Below, piece by piece: positions 34,738 through 44,059 of a stretch of 64,000 bases of DNA. Origin of the DNA: SW4 sp042466115. GTDB taxonomy: Bacteria > Pseudomonadota > Alphaproteobacteria > Rhodobacterales > Rhodobacteraceae. The notes below the pieces were generated by a model. That model ran no database searches and was not told the origin of the DNA. It saw only the letters and a list, made by a program, of their open reading frames with translations. The DNA lies in NCBI RefSeq assembly GCF_042466115.1, contig NZ_JAXHBQ010000001.1, positions 620,001 through 684,000 of the forward strand, given 5' to 3'. Position numbers and translations under genes: made by a program. Position 1 is the stretch's first letter. Each line of letters opens with the position of its first letter.

Positions 34738-36936
34738 ATGGCGCGCCTTTCCATCATCCTCACGTTTTATGACGAAACAGCCTTTGTCGACATGGCAATC
34801 GGGTCGGTTCTGGCGCAGCCAATCGACGATCTGGAGTTGATCATCGTCAATGACAATCCCGACAGCTTTAGCGCGGACTACTTTGATGGCCTGAACCTGC
34901 CCGACACCGCTCAGGTGCTGCATCACCCTGAAAACAAGGGGTTGTCGGCGGCACGCAATACTGGGCTTGCGGCGGCCACGGCCCCATTGGTCGGGTTTCT
35001 GGATGGCGACGATTACTATGTCACCGACGGGTTGGCGCAGCAGTTGCAAATGGCCGAAAACAGCGGTGCCGATATCACCCATGCACCCTGCTACATCAGC
35101 CGCCCCGGTAGCCCAGAACTGGAAATTCTGCGCCGCGACAGGCTGTTGTTCAACGCGCCCAATATCGGCGCCGGTCTGCTGCATTTCGAGGAATCGCAAT
35201 TCATCACATCGTCATGGGCCAGCCTGTATCGGCGCGATTTCCTCGACGCATTCAACCTGCGCTTTGACGAGGACCAACCGAAATTCGAGGACCGCTTGTT
35301 CGTGCTGCACACCGTCACGGCCGCGCGCAAGATCGCAACCCTTGGCATCCCTGCCCGCGTCTGGCGCCAGCGCGCCGGATCCATTTCCGTCACGCGCGCC
35401 GATCCGGTCATCCATCGCCTGCAACTGCAACTGATCGAAAAGTGCCTCACCCACATCCGCGCCGAAGTCGACGCCAAACGCCTGCCCCCGCGCTTTGAAA
35501 AACGCGAGCTGTTCAACACCGTCAGCCGCTTGATCTGGGACATGGATATCATCGACCCGATCGTCGCGGGGGCCGATCCGGCCTACGCCGAGTTTGCCGA
35601 CCGGATCATGCGCCTGTTGGGCCACGAGAGCTTTGGCCACGCCATTTTCGACGACCCCGTGCTAACCTATGTTTCACGCGTCGGCATGCGCACGCGCCTG
35701 GGGTTCATCAGCCGCACCTTGTTCTTTGATCTGCACAAGGCCCTGCGCATTGGCGACTTTGCCGCCGCCCAAACGATGCTGAAAAACGCACGTGCAATCA
35801 AAGCACCCAAGCGCGCCAAACCGCCCGCCCCAGTGAATGCCGATGTGATCGTGCATTTCGGCATGCACAAGACCGGATCAACCTATTTGCAGCACCATCT
35901 GGTGCATTACCGCAAGACATTGTTACAAAATGGAATTCTGTTCCCGCACACTGGGATGCAGCCGGATCAGACCAACACGATCCGCCAAGGCGGATTGCCC
36001 GGTCACTTTGGCCTTGTGACCGGCCTGCGCGAAGCGGGGAAACACAATGTCTGGGCGAACCTGCGCCGCGAAGTGAACAAAAGCAACGCGCAAACCGTTG
36101 TTATTTCGTGTGAAAACATGCTGTTCCCGCTCAGCGGGGACCGCGACACGCTTTTGCCATTGCTGATGGAGCATCTGGGCATGTTCCGATCCATCCGTGC
36201 GGTCGCCTTCGTGCGCCGGCCCGATGTTTACGTCGAAGCGCTTTATAAGGAAATCGTCGCCAACGGGCGGCGCATGGGCAGCCGTTCCCTGCAGGAATTC
36301 ATGGTGGATCACGGCGCACCGCTGACCGACCTGCCCGCCCTGTTCGCGCCGATCGAGGCCGCGACCGGACAGCCCGTGGCCTTTTGCGATTTCGACACGG
36401 CCGTGGGGGCAAACAGCCTGTGGCTGGACTTTGTGAACCTGTGCGGGTTGCCGCGCGACATGGCCGTCCTACCGGATGTTCCCCGCTATCCATCCGCCGG
36501 CCGCAACGGAACCGAAGCGGCACGTATCGTCAACACCCTGATCGACGACGAAGTGCAGCGCCAAAGGGTGCTGCGCGACCTGTTCATCGCGCTGCCACCC
36601 GAACCGGACGCGCAGACGATCCTGTCGCCATCCGAACGGCTGGCCCTGATTGACCAATTTAAGGGGGCATCGGCAAGCTTTGCCGCCGCGCGGGGCTATG
36701 CGCCCGATTTCGGAAAAATGCGCAAATCCGTGCCAAAACGCTGGAAACCGCCTGCAGGCATGGACACCCAAACGCTGAACGCCCTGCGTCAGTCGCGCCT
36801 GCGCGCCGAACGTCCGCCCGAACCGGCGCCATCACGGCGCAAACCGCGTAGCAACACAGACCCGACACTTGTGACACTGCGGATCAAACCGCGCCCATGG
36901 GTCATGCGGATGCTGAACTGGCGCCCGTTTCGCTAG
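34738..36936 (+). CDS. Glycosyltransferase family 2 fused to a sulfotransferase-like domain
   Basis: A 732-aa predicted two-domain enzyme. Residues 1-240 are a GT2 (GT-A) fold with SIILTFYDE, ELIIVNDN and the metal-binding DGDD at 89-92. After a helical linker, a second domain begins near residue 370 with VIVHFGMHKTGSTYLQ, the 5'-phosphosulfate-binding loop style of PAPS sulfotransferases (PKTGTT-like). The C-terminus is basic and Pro/Arg-rich. Probably builds and sulfates a surface polysaccharide or glycan; acceptor unknown. It stands alone, 19 bp after the small gene at 34602. Confidence 0.85.
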   Translation: MARLSIILTFYDETAFVDMAIGSVLAQPIDDLELIIVNDNPDSFSADYFDGLNLPDTAQVLHHPENKGLSAARNTGLAAATAPLVGFLDGDDYYVTDGLAQQLQMAENSGADITHAPCYISRPGSPELEILRRDRLLFNAPNIGAGLLHFEESQFITSSWASLYRRDFLDAFNLRFDEDQPKFEDRLFVLHTVTAARKIATLGIPARVWRQRAGSISVTRADPVIHRLQLQLIEKCLTHIRAEVDAKRLPPRFEKRELFNTVSRLIWDMDIIDPIVAGADPAYAEFADRIMRLLGHESFGHAIFDDPVLTYVSRVGMRTRLGFISRTLFFDLHKALRIGDFAAAQTMLKNARAIKAPKRAKPPAPVNADVIVHFGMHKTGSTYLQHHLVHYRKTLLQNGILFPHTGMQPDQTNTIRQGGLPGHFGLVTGLREAGKHNVWANLRREVNKSNAQTVVISCENMLFPLSGDRDTLLPLLMEHLGMFRSIRAVAFVRRPDVYVEALYKEIVANGRRMGSRSLQEFMVDHGAPLTDLPALFAPIEAATGQPVAFCDFDTAVGANSLWLDFVNLCGLPRDMAVLPDVPRYPSAGRNGTEAARIVNTLIDDEVQRQRVLRDLFIALPPEPDAQTILSPSERLALIDQFKGASASFAAARGYAPDFGKMRKSVPKRWKPPAGMDTQTLNALRQSRLRAERPPEPAPSRRKPRSNTDPTLVTLRIKPRPWVMRMLNWRPFR

Positions 36937-37023
36937 GGCATCTTGCGCTTGACGGTGTTTTCGCTGGGCTTGCGCAATTGCACCCATTAGGCTGGCGCAA
37001 TCCGCACGAAAGGGTTCACCGCC

Positions 37024-37386
37024 ATGTCCATGCTCGCCCTGATCCTGATCGCGATGATCGCACTGTTGCACGCGTATATCTGCTGGTTTGAAATGTTCGC
37101 TTGGGAAAGCCGTGGACCACGGGTTTTTGCATCATTCCCCAAAGACCTGTTCGCCCCCACCAAGGCGATGGCGGCGAATCAAGGGCTGTATAACGGGTTT
37201 CTGGCGGCAGGGCTGGTCTGGTCCCTGCTGATTTCAGACGCCATATGGGCGCGAAACGTCGCGCTTTTCTTCCTGATCTGCGTTGCCGTGGCAGGCATCT
37301 ACGGCGCAGCAACCGTATCGCGCCGCATCGCATATGTGCAGACGGTTCCTGCGGTTTTGGCCATCGCAGCGGTGTTCATTGGCTAA
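37024..37386 (+). CDS. DUF1304 integral membrane protein
   Basis: A 120-aa four-helix membrane protein of the DUF1304 family, recognisable by HAYICWFEMFAWESRG and NQGLYNGFLAAGLVW. Function unknown. The stop interlocks (4 bp) with the convergent NTF2-like gene. ATG 37024 is the clear start; between the fusion gene and it are 87 bp without a gene. Confidence 0.9.
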   Translation: MSMLALILIAMIALLHAYICWFEMFAWESRGPRVFASFPKDLFAPTKAMAANQGLYNGFLAAGLVWSLLISDAIWARNVALFFLICVAVAGIYGAATVSRRIAYVQTVPAVLAIAAVFIG

Positions 37387-37769
37387 AACAACCCGTTGTC
37401 GTGTGCTGACCCATCAGTGATCACCTGAAGCACATCCCAGTGCTCGACGATCTTGCCCAGTTCATCAAAGCGAAAGATGTCCATCCCTGCGTAATCGTCA
37501 CTTCCGGGCCAGATCTGGTGGCAGTGCAGCACCACAAGATCACCCTCGGCAATCGCCCGTTTGAAATGGGTGATCTTGCCGGGGTATTCGGCTGCCATGC
37601 GTTCAAAATAAGTGATAAACGCCTCTTTCCCGTCGGCCACATGCGGGTTGTGCTGGATGTAGTCGTCACCCACGTAGCGGGCAATGGCCTCGCGCGGCTG
37701 GCACTGATTGAACATCAAATCATAAAACGCGATTGCATTGGCTTTGTTCGCATCAAGGTCTTGGGTCAT
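37383..37769 (-). CDS. SnoaL/NTF2-like fold protein
   Basis: A 128-aa cone-shaped alpha+beta barrel protein of the SnoaL-like group (YVGDDYIQHNPHVADGKEAF is the family signature; GMDIFRFDELGKIVEHWDVLQ closes the barrel). Such proteins bind or cyclise small hydrophobic compounds or are uncharacterised. Single gene, start ATG 37769. Overlaps DUF1304 by 4 bp at the stop. Confidence 0.88.
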   Translation of the reverse strand: MTQDLDANKANAIAFYDLMFNQCQPREAIARYVGDDYIQHNPHVADGKEAFITYFERMAAEYPGKITHFKRAIAEGDLVVLHCHQIWPGSDDYAGMDIFRFDELGKIVEHWDVLQVITDGSAHDNGLF

Positions 37770-37910
37770 GTCGCCCTCCGTGAATGTGGTGCGGTGACCA
37801 TAAGGCAGCGCACGGGGCGTGGCAAAAGCCCCCGATCTGCCCGATTTCCATCAAGTTACCGACACATGCCCGTGGGAAAACACGCCCAACCCAACGTCAG
37901 AAAGCCCGCC

Positions 37911-38771
37911 ATGCTGCGCCTTTTAGCCCGCCGCCTTTATCGCGACCGTCGCCGTTACGCGGTGATGATCGTCTTTTTGTTCCTTGCGGGGGCAACAACA
38001 TTCTGGGGCGTGCGCACCAGCCTGTTCAGCGTGCCAATGCCGCTGGTTGCCGGTCTGGCCTTTGTGGTGGGGATCGGCATCTTTGCGCCCATCTTGTCAC
38101 TGCTCATCCCGCCGTGGCGCTTTACGATTGAAATCGCCGCCGTGGGCCTGTTCGCACTTGCACTGATCGGTCAGTTCATCCCCAGCCTGTCACTCCACGA
38201 GATCACGACCCGCGTCGCGATCTGGGCCTTTGTGGCGATGAACCTGCTGTCGCTGCTTTACACGACGCAATTTCTGGATCGCTGGTTTATGCGCAAGGAT
38301 CACACGCTGACCGGACGCGCCAAGACCCGCCTGCCGCAACAGCGGGTCTGGGACGGGGTGATCGGCACGCCGCCCCATATTGATAAGCTGGCCAAGAACG
38401 ATCTTGTTACCTTTGAAAATGTCGACGGTGACCCGATGCAGCGCCGTCTTGTGCAACGCATCAACGGCACGTCGTTGCTCGAGGAAATCCAAACGCTGGA
38501 CCAGTTGGATGAACCGCGCCGGATCGGCTTTCAGTGGCATGTGCCGCAGTCCGATGATCCCGAAAAACATCGCGGCTATGCGCGCACGGAAATCACCGAT
38601 ACCGGCCGCAAACGTGTAATCACGCGCACCATGACACCCGCGCAGTATCCGCTTCGCGCGGCCCTGATGAACTGGATTGACGATACTTACGGGCGGATGC
38701 TGGACGACGATCTCAACGATCTTGAACGGCCCAAAGCCACTGCGCAAACGCCGCCGCCGCTGCCCGCCTAA
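37911..38771 (+). CDS. Hypothetical membrane protein with cytoplasmic C-terminal region
   Basis: A 286-aa product not recognised. Residues 1-22 are basic, followed by about four hydrophobic helices (to about 120), and then a soluble, charged region (about 125-286) with HIDKLAKNDLVTFENVDGDP and a Pro-rich tail. No catalytic motif seen. ATG 37911 is chosen because the basic amphipathic N-terminus begins there; an ATG at 37867 is possible. The stop overlaps tgt by 4 bp (convergent). Confidence 0.72.
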   Translation: MLRLLARRLYRDRRRYAVMIVFLFLAGATTFWGVRTSLFSVPMPLVAGLAFVVGIGIFAPILSLLIPPWRFTIEIAAVGLFALALIGQFIPSLSLHEITTRVAIWAFVAMNLLSLLYTTQFLDRWFMRKDHTLTGRAKTRLPQQRVWDGVIGTPPHIDKLAKNDLVTFENVDGDPMQRRLVQRINGTSLLEEIQTLDQLDEPRRIGFQWHVPQSDDPEKHRGYARTEITDTGRKRVITRTMTPAQYPLRAALMNWIDDTYGRMLDDDLNDLERPKATAQTPPPLPA

Positions 38772-39899
38772 AGCGGGTCGATATCGCCCTGCGCGCGGCC
38801 TGCTTGGAAATCAGCCTCCCAGGCGGCGAACCTCCCCGCCGCAATCGCATCGCGCATCCCCTGCATGATGTCCTGAAAATAGCGCAGGTTGTGCCATGTG
38901 AGCAGCATGCCTGAAATCATTTCCTGAGACCGGAACACATGGTGCAGGTAGGCGCGGCTGTAGTTGGAACAGGCCGGACAGGCACAGTTTTCATCCAAAG
39001 GGCGCGGATCATCGGCGTGGCGCGCGTTCTTGATGTTCAAGAACTCCGCGCCGCGTAAACGCCTGCCCCGTGCGCCCGCTGCGCGACGGCAGCACGCAAT
39101 CCATCATGTCGATCCCGCGTTTCACCGCGCCGACAATATCATCGGGCTTGCCCACCCCCATCAGATAGCGCGGCTTGTCGGTGGGCAGTTGATCGGGCGC
39201 ATAATCAAGACAGGCAAACATCGCCTCCTGCCCCTCGCCCACGGCCAATCCACCCACGGCGTAGCCATCAAAGCCGATGCCGGTCAGGGCTGCCGCACTT
39301 TCGGCGCGCAAATCCTGTTCGAGGCCCCCTTGCTGAATGCCGAACAGCGCATGGCCGGGCCTGTCCCCGAAGGCATCGCGCGACCGCTGCGCCCACCGCA
39401 TCGAAAGCGCCATGCTTTCCGCGATGCGCGCACGGTCGGCAGGCAACGCAGGGCATTCGTCAAAGCACATGACGATATCCGAGCCGAGGAGTTTTTGAAT
39501 TTCCATCGACCGTTCCGGTGTCAATTCGTGCCGCGACCCGTCGATGTGGCTGCGAAACGTCACGCCCTTTTCGGTCAGCTTGCGCAATTCGGCCAGTGAC
39601 ATCACCTGAAACCCGCCGGAATCAGTTAAAATCGGCTTGTCCCAGTTCATGAACCTGTGCAGCCCGCCAAGACGCGCGATCCGCTCGGCCGTAGGGCGCA
39701 GCATCAGGTGATAGGTATTGCCCAGCAAAATGTCGGCACCCGTCGCGGCGACGCTTTCGGGCATCATCGCCTTGACGGTGGCGGCCGTGCCAACGGGCAT
39801 GAACGCAGGTGTGCGAATGTCGCCGCGCGGCGTGGAAATCACACCGCTGCGGGCCTTGCCGTCAGTGGCGTTCAGGGCAAATGCGAATGGTTTTGTCAT
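38768..39899 (-). pseudogene. tgt: Queuine tRNA-ribosyltransferase, frameshifted near its zinc site
   Basis: Tgt exchanges guanine for queuine or preQ1 at the wobble position of tRNA-His/Asn/Asp/Tyr. The N-terminal part (39009-39899) has the barrel with DSGGFQ (catalytic Asp region), ERSMEIQ and the PSRSGRTGQAFTRRG loop, then falls out of frame after RRGVL. The C-terminal part (38768-39040) resumes as NIKNARHADDPRPLDENC, with the zinc ligands CACPACSNYSRAYLHH. One extra T at about 39038-39042 explains it. The start ATG 39899 is preceded by AGAGGA. Both halves keep conserved residues, so a base-call error is likely. Confidence 0.9.
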
Positions 39900-40005
39900 G
39901 CCGTCCTCTTGGCGCACTGCGGCGGATTTGCCAAGGGGCCGCGACAGCCCTTTACGCGCGCGCCCCTAAACCCTATATGAACAGTCAGGAATACATGAGG
40001 CCCCA

Positions 40006-40368
40006 ATGACCGACCAGGACACGCAAATCGAAGGCACCCCGCTGATCGCGCCCTCGACCACCGACCACCCGCTTTACGAGGATATCGTGGCGGCCTGCCG
40101 GTCTGTCTATGACCCTGAAATTCCTGTGAATATTTATGACCTTGGGTTGATCTACACGATCGACATCAATGAGGCCTCCGAGGTGAATGTCACCATGACA
40201 CTGACCGCACCGGGGTGCCCCGTGGCCGGTGAAATGCCCGGCTGGGTCGCCGATGCGATCGAACCCCTGCCCGGTGTGAAACAGGTTGATGTGGCCATGA
40301 CCTTCGAGCCGCAATGGGGGATGGAAATGATGAGCGACGAAGCCCGCCTTGAACTGGGCTTCATGTAA
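40006..40368 (+). CDS. SUF-type Fe-S assembly protein, MIP18/DUF59 family
   Basis: A 120-aa cytoplasmic Fe-S cluster assembly factor. Motifs: DPEIPVNIYDLGLIY and LTAPGCPVAGEMP (the conserved Cys) are the MIP18/SufT-like signature. It resembles the SufT-like protein of SUF systems, which helps mature [4Fe-4S] proteins, but stands alone here. Start ATG 40006, divergent from tgt with about 106 bp between. Confidence 0.92.
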   Translation: MTDQDTQIEGTPLIAPSTTDHPLYEDIVAACRSVYDPEIPVNIYDLGLIYTIDINEASEVNVTMTLTAPGCPVAGEMPGWVADAIEPLPGVKQVDVAMTFEPQWGMEMMSDEARLELGFM

Positions 40369-40454
40369 TCGGCGATTGTCGGCCAGCCGTGAAAACTGCC
40401 CTTGGGTAAATTGCCAAACCCCTGCTAAACTGCGTCCAGTTTTGGGGTCGTGAT

Positions 40455-42119
40455 GTGTTAACTCGGCGTGCGTTTCATCTGTCATTACTGGCGACAGCGG
40501 CCACCGCCGCCCTTGCGCCCGATGCCCTGCGCGCCCGCACGACTACCGCCGATCCTGTCGAAACCTTCCTTAATCGCCTGACGTTTGGCGCCACCCCGCT
40601 TGAACGCGCAATTGTCGCGGAACGCGGCACATCCGGCTGGCTGGAGGATCAGCTGAACCTGTCCGCCTATGACGATGCATTCGAGGCCGGACTGGCCCGC
40701 CAGACCCTGCGGATCGCATACGAGGCCGAAGATGATGACGGCGAGGGCAATTCATGGGGCGCACTGGACGAAATGCGCCCCCTTGGCACGCTGGCCGCCG
40801 ATCCCGCCGACCTGTTGCACTTGATTGACTGGGAGCGCGGGTTTGCATGGGAAGAACGGGTGCGCCCCGCCAACGAGGTCATCGCCGCCTCGCTGACGCG
40901 CGCGGTGCACGCACCCGCGCAATTGCGCGAGGTGATGACGCAATTCTGGCACGATCATTTCAACGTCCACGCCCACAAGGACGAATACACCGCGATCTTT
41001 TTTCCAAGCTACGACAGGATGTTACGCGCCAACGCCCTGGGTAACTTTCGCGCCATGCTGGGAGCCGTGGCCACATCGCCGACGATGCTGGTTTATCTCA
41101 ATAACGACGACAGCCGCGCCAGCCCTGCCAATGAAAACTATGCCCGCGAATTGCTGGAACTGCACACACTGGGGGCGGCCAATTACCTGAACGAACACGC
41201 AAACCGTTGGGACGAAGTGGAAAAGGACGCCAGCGGGCTTGCCGTGGGCTATATCGACGAAGACGTTTACGAGGTCGCGCGCGCCTTTACCGGCTGGACC
41301 GTGGGCGACGGGCGCTGGGTGGCTGACGGGCAGCACGCGCCGATGACCGGCAGGTTCCACTATGTCGACAGTTGGCACGATCCCTATCAGAAACGGGTGC
41401 TGGGGCGCGAAATGGCCCCCAACCGCGCGCCTTTGGCGGATGGCGAACAGGTGCTCGATGTCCTTGCCACCCATCCTGCCACGGCGCGGTTCATCTGCGA
41501 AAAGATCGCGCGCCGGCTTCTGGCCGACGATCCCGATCCGGCGCTGATCCAGCGCCTTGCCGATGTGTTCGTGACCCACGCGCAAGCCCCCGACCAGATC
41601 GCGCAGGTGATCCGCACGCTGGTGGCTGATCCCGCCTTTGCCGCGCCCCCGACCAAGCTGCGCCGCCCGTTTGAATTCATGGCGGCCCTTTACCGTGCAA
41701 GTGGCGCGAAAATCGCCGCACCCGAAGCCGCGTTTCACTGGCAGTTGCAGCGCGCGGGCTGGCAGCAGCACACCTATCCGCCGCCCACCGGCCACCCCGA
41801 TCGCGCGCATGACTGGACCAGTTCGACTATGATCCTGCGGATGGTGGAAACAGCCGTTTACGCCCATGACGACTGGTTCGGCAACGCCACGACGCGGCTG
41901 TCGGACAAGCTGCCCGAAGGCGTGGCGACCTACGGCGATCTGATCACTCATTGGGACACGCGCATGTTCGGTGCGCCCCAAAGCGGCCCCGCGCCCTTGC
42001 TGGCAGGCATTGATGTGGCGGTGGACGAACCCTTGCCGATGGATGCGGGCAGCCGCCACGATCTGTCAGCGATCGTGCTGGCCTTCGCGGCGATTTCGCC
42101 TGCGTTTTTATACCGTTAG
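40455..42119 (+). CDS. DUF1800 domain protein with Tat-like signal
   Basis: A 554-aa protein of the DUF1800 family. The N-terminus (LTRRAFHLSLLATAATAALA) is a twin-arginine-type signal; the core carries FLNRLTFGATPLE, REVMTQFWHDHFNVHAHKD and NENYARELLELHTLGA, typical of the family. It is always found with the DUF1501 gene that follows, 9 bp on. The pair is widespread and uncharacterised; export and a role in surface or copper-related biology have been proposed for relatives, but the sequence does not decide. GTG 40455 is used as start; no ATG is in frame nearby. Confidence 0.9.
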   Translation: MLTRRAFHLSLLATAATAALAPDALRARTTTADPVETFLNRLTFGATPLERAIVAERGTSGWLEDQLNLSAYDDAFEAGLARQTLRIAYEAEDDDGEGNSWGALDEMRPLGTLAADPADLLHLIDWERGFAWEERVRPANEVIAASLTRAVHAPAQLREVMTQFWHDHFNVHAHKDEYTAIFFPSYDRMLRANALGNFRAMLGAVATSPTMLVYLNNDDSRASPANENYARELLELHTLGAANYLNEHANRWDEVEKDASGLAVGYIDEDVYEVARAFTGWTVGDGRWVADGQHAPMTGRFHYVDSWHDPYQKRVLGREMAPNRAPLADGEQVLDVLATHPATARFICEKIARRLLADDPDPALIQRLADVFVTHAQAPDQIAQVIRTLVADPAFAAPPTKLRRPFEFMAALYRASGAKIAAPEAAFHWQLQRAGWQQHTYPPPTGHPDRAHDWTSSTMILRMVETAVYAHDDWFGNATTRLSDKLPEGVATYGDLITHWDTRMFGAPQSGPAPLLAGIDVAVDEPLPMDAGSRHDLSAIVLAFAAISPAFLYR

Positions 42120-42128
42120 GGGGATGTG

Positions 42129-43262
42129 ATGGCTGATCCGGTCCTTGTTGTGATCTTCCTGCGGGGCGGCGCGGATGCCCTCAATATCGTCAGCCCGACA
42201 GGTGACGCCGATTACATTGCCGCCCGCCCTGCCGACCTGCGCGTGGCGCGCGCGGGCGACTCCGCGGGCGTCAAACTGGGTGACGGGCTGGCGGACGTGG
42301 ATTTCCGCCTGAACCCGCTGGCGGGCGAACTGGGCGAATTGTTCACCGCTGGCGACCTGTCGGTCGTGCACGCCACCGGCCTGATCGAGGCCACGCGCAG
42401 CCATTTTGACGCCGAGGCCCGCATTGAACGCGCCAGCACCGGTGTGGGCGATGGCGGTTGGCTGGGCCGCTGGCTGAACGCCACCAACCCCGCTGGCGCC
42501 CTGCCCGCCCTTGCCGTGGGCACGAACATGCCCGAATCCCTGCGCGGATCGCGTGCAGCCGTCGCGCCGGAGATCGAGGAACTGGCGCTGATGCCCGGTC
42601 ACTGGCTGTCGCCTGCCCTGCGCGCGCGCCTTGCTGCAGGCTTTGGCGACCATGGCGATCTGGGCGCGACAACGCAGGACCTGCTGATGCTGTCGGACAC
42701 GTTGCAAGGGCGGTTCTGGGCGCCCGATGGCGGCAATTATCGCGGCTACGCGGCAGATGTGGATTATCCCGAAAACGCCCTGTCCGGCCCGATGATGACC
42801 GTGGCGCAAGCCATCAAGGCCGATCTGGGGATGCGTGTGGCCACAGTGGATTATGGCGGCTGGGACACCCACGCCGACCAGAACGGCGCATTCAACGGGC
42901 TGCTGCGCGGATTGTCACAAACCCTCATGGCATTCTGGCGCGATCTTGGGCCGCGCCAGCAGGATGTGAGCGTGGTTGTAATGTCGGAATTTGGCCGCCG
43001 CCTGCGGTCCAACGCATCGGGTGGCACCGATCACGGGCGCGCGGGCGCGATGCTGGTGCTGGGGCCGCAAGCGCGCGGCGGGCGACTTTTGGGGAAATGG
43101 CCCGGATTGGCCAATGACGCGCTTGAAGAAGGGGCCGATCTGGCGGTGACAACCGATTACCGCGCGGTGCTGGCGGAAATCCTGTCAGGCCACATGAAAA
43201 CCACTGACACCAGCGCGATCTTTCCTGATCTGACAGCCACGCCCGTGGGCCTGTTTACCTAG
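42129..43262 (+). CDS. DUF1501 domain protein
   Basis: A 377-aa partner of the DUF1800 protein, related to alkaline-phosphatase-like and sulfatase folds. Motifs: VIFLRGGADALNIVSP, ATGLIEATRSHFDAE, YGGWDTHADQ and VVMSEFGRRLRSNASGGTDHGRAGAMLV, with likely metal ligands (Asp, His) in the last two. No signal peptide is visible at the chosen ATG 42129, so it may be exported by hitch-hiking with the Tat-signal partner. Overlaps the convergent olsB by 8 bp. Confidence 0.92.
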   Translation: MADPVLVVIFLRGGADALNIVSPTGDADYIAARPADLRVARAGDSAGVKLGDGLADVDFRLNPLAGELGELFTAGDLSVVHATGLIEATRSHFDAEARIERASTGVGDGGWLGRWLNATNPAGALPALAVGTNMPESLRGSRAAVAPEIEELALMPGHWLSPALRARLAAGFGDHGDLGATTQDLLMLSDTLQGRFWAPDGGNYRGYAADVDYPENALSGPMMTVAQAIKADLGMRVATVDYGGWDTHADQNGAFNGLLRGLSQTLMAFWRDLGPRQQDVSVVVMSEFGRRLRSNASGGTDHGRAGAMLVLGPQARGGRLLGKWPGLANDALEEGADLAVTTDYRAVLAEILSGHMKTTDTSAIFPDLTATPVGLFT

Positions 43263-44019
43263 CGAGGGCGCGCAACGCGGCCGCGCGCGCAGGCGGCACC
43301 GCGTCAATTTCCAGCCCCGTAAACACATGCATCGTGTTCATCGTGCGATCAATCACCGCATGGTCACTGACCCAGCCACCCATCGCCAGATAGCTGCGCA
43401 AAAGTGACGGCATGGCACGCAGCGCAGCCAAGCGATCACCGACCTGCCCGCAGCTTTCAAAACCGACAAATTCAGGCGATTTGACGCGCGGGCGCCATTG
43501 TGCGGGGGCTGTGTGCCTGTCGCGCAGAACCGCAAAAGCCTCGCGCGCAGGGGTTGGATCAACGCCCACAAAGGACGAACACCCGAACAGCATTTTCACG
43601 CCGCGCGCGTCAACGATCCGCGCCAAGGCACCCCATGCCACGCGCAGAACATCACTATCGGCGGCATCGGGGGATATGCAAAAACGGCCAACCTCGACCA
43701 TGGGGGCATCAAACGCGTTTAACCGTGATAAATCATAGAATTGCGCGGCATAGCTTGTGTGGATTTCAGCGCCGCTGGTCAGCGGCAGGATACGGAAACA
43801 ACAGGCCAGCGCGCCACCATGATCCTCTATCATCACATGCTGGCAGGCCGCATCGAAAATGTCGCTGTCCACCCCGTCACCGGCCCCGCCCCGCGCCACA
43901 AAGCAGCGATAGCGCAGCGCCTGCGTGGCGCGCAGATCGGCGGCACCTGCAGCCAACCGCGCAACGTAGCGCCCCTTGTGCAAAAGAGCGGCGCCAACAT
44001 CCTGTTTCAGGGTTTCCAT
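43255..44019 (-). CDS. olsB: OlsB-like ornithine N-acyltransferase (GNAT fold)
   Basis: A 254-aa acyltransferase of the Acetyltransf_5/OlsB group (RATQALRYRCFVARGG, EVGRFCISPDA, FGCSSFVGVDP). OlsB makes lyso-ornithine lipid from ornithine and an acyl-ACP, the first step to phosphate-free ornithine lipids used under phosphate limitation; the assignment is by family, and related N-acyltransferases exist. The O-acyltransferase OlsA is usually next to olsB but is not here. Confidence 0.82.
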   Translation of the reverse strand: METLKQDVGAALLHKGRYVARLAAGAADLRATQALRYRCFVARGGAGDGVDSDIFDAACQHVMIEDHGGALACCFRILPLTSGAEIHTSYAAQFYDLSRLNAFDAPMVEVGRFCISPDAADSDVLRVAWGALARIVDARGVKMLFGCSSFVGVDPTPAREAFAVLRDRHTAPAQWRPRVKSPEFVGFESCGQVGDRLAALRAMPSLLRSYLAMGGWVSDHAVIDRTMNTMHVFTGLEIDAVPPARAAALRALAR

Positions 44020-44059
44020 ATCACCAGCCTAGGCAGCAGCGCCCAAAGCACAAAGCGTC

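Noticed and set aside
37440..37910. N-terminal extension of the membrane protein at 37911
   Set aside because: It lies opposite the NTF2-like gene and has no hydrophobic or ribosome-site support; the transmembrane N-terminus begins at 37911.
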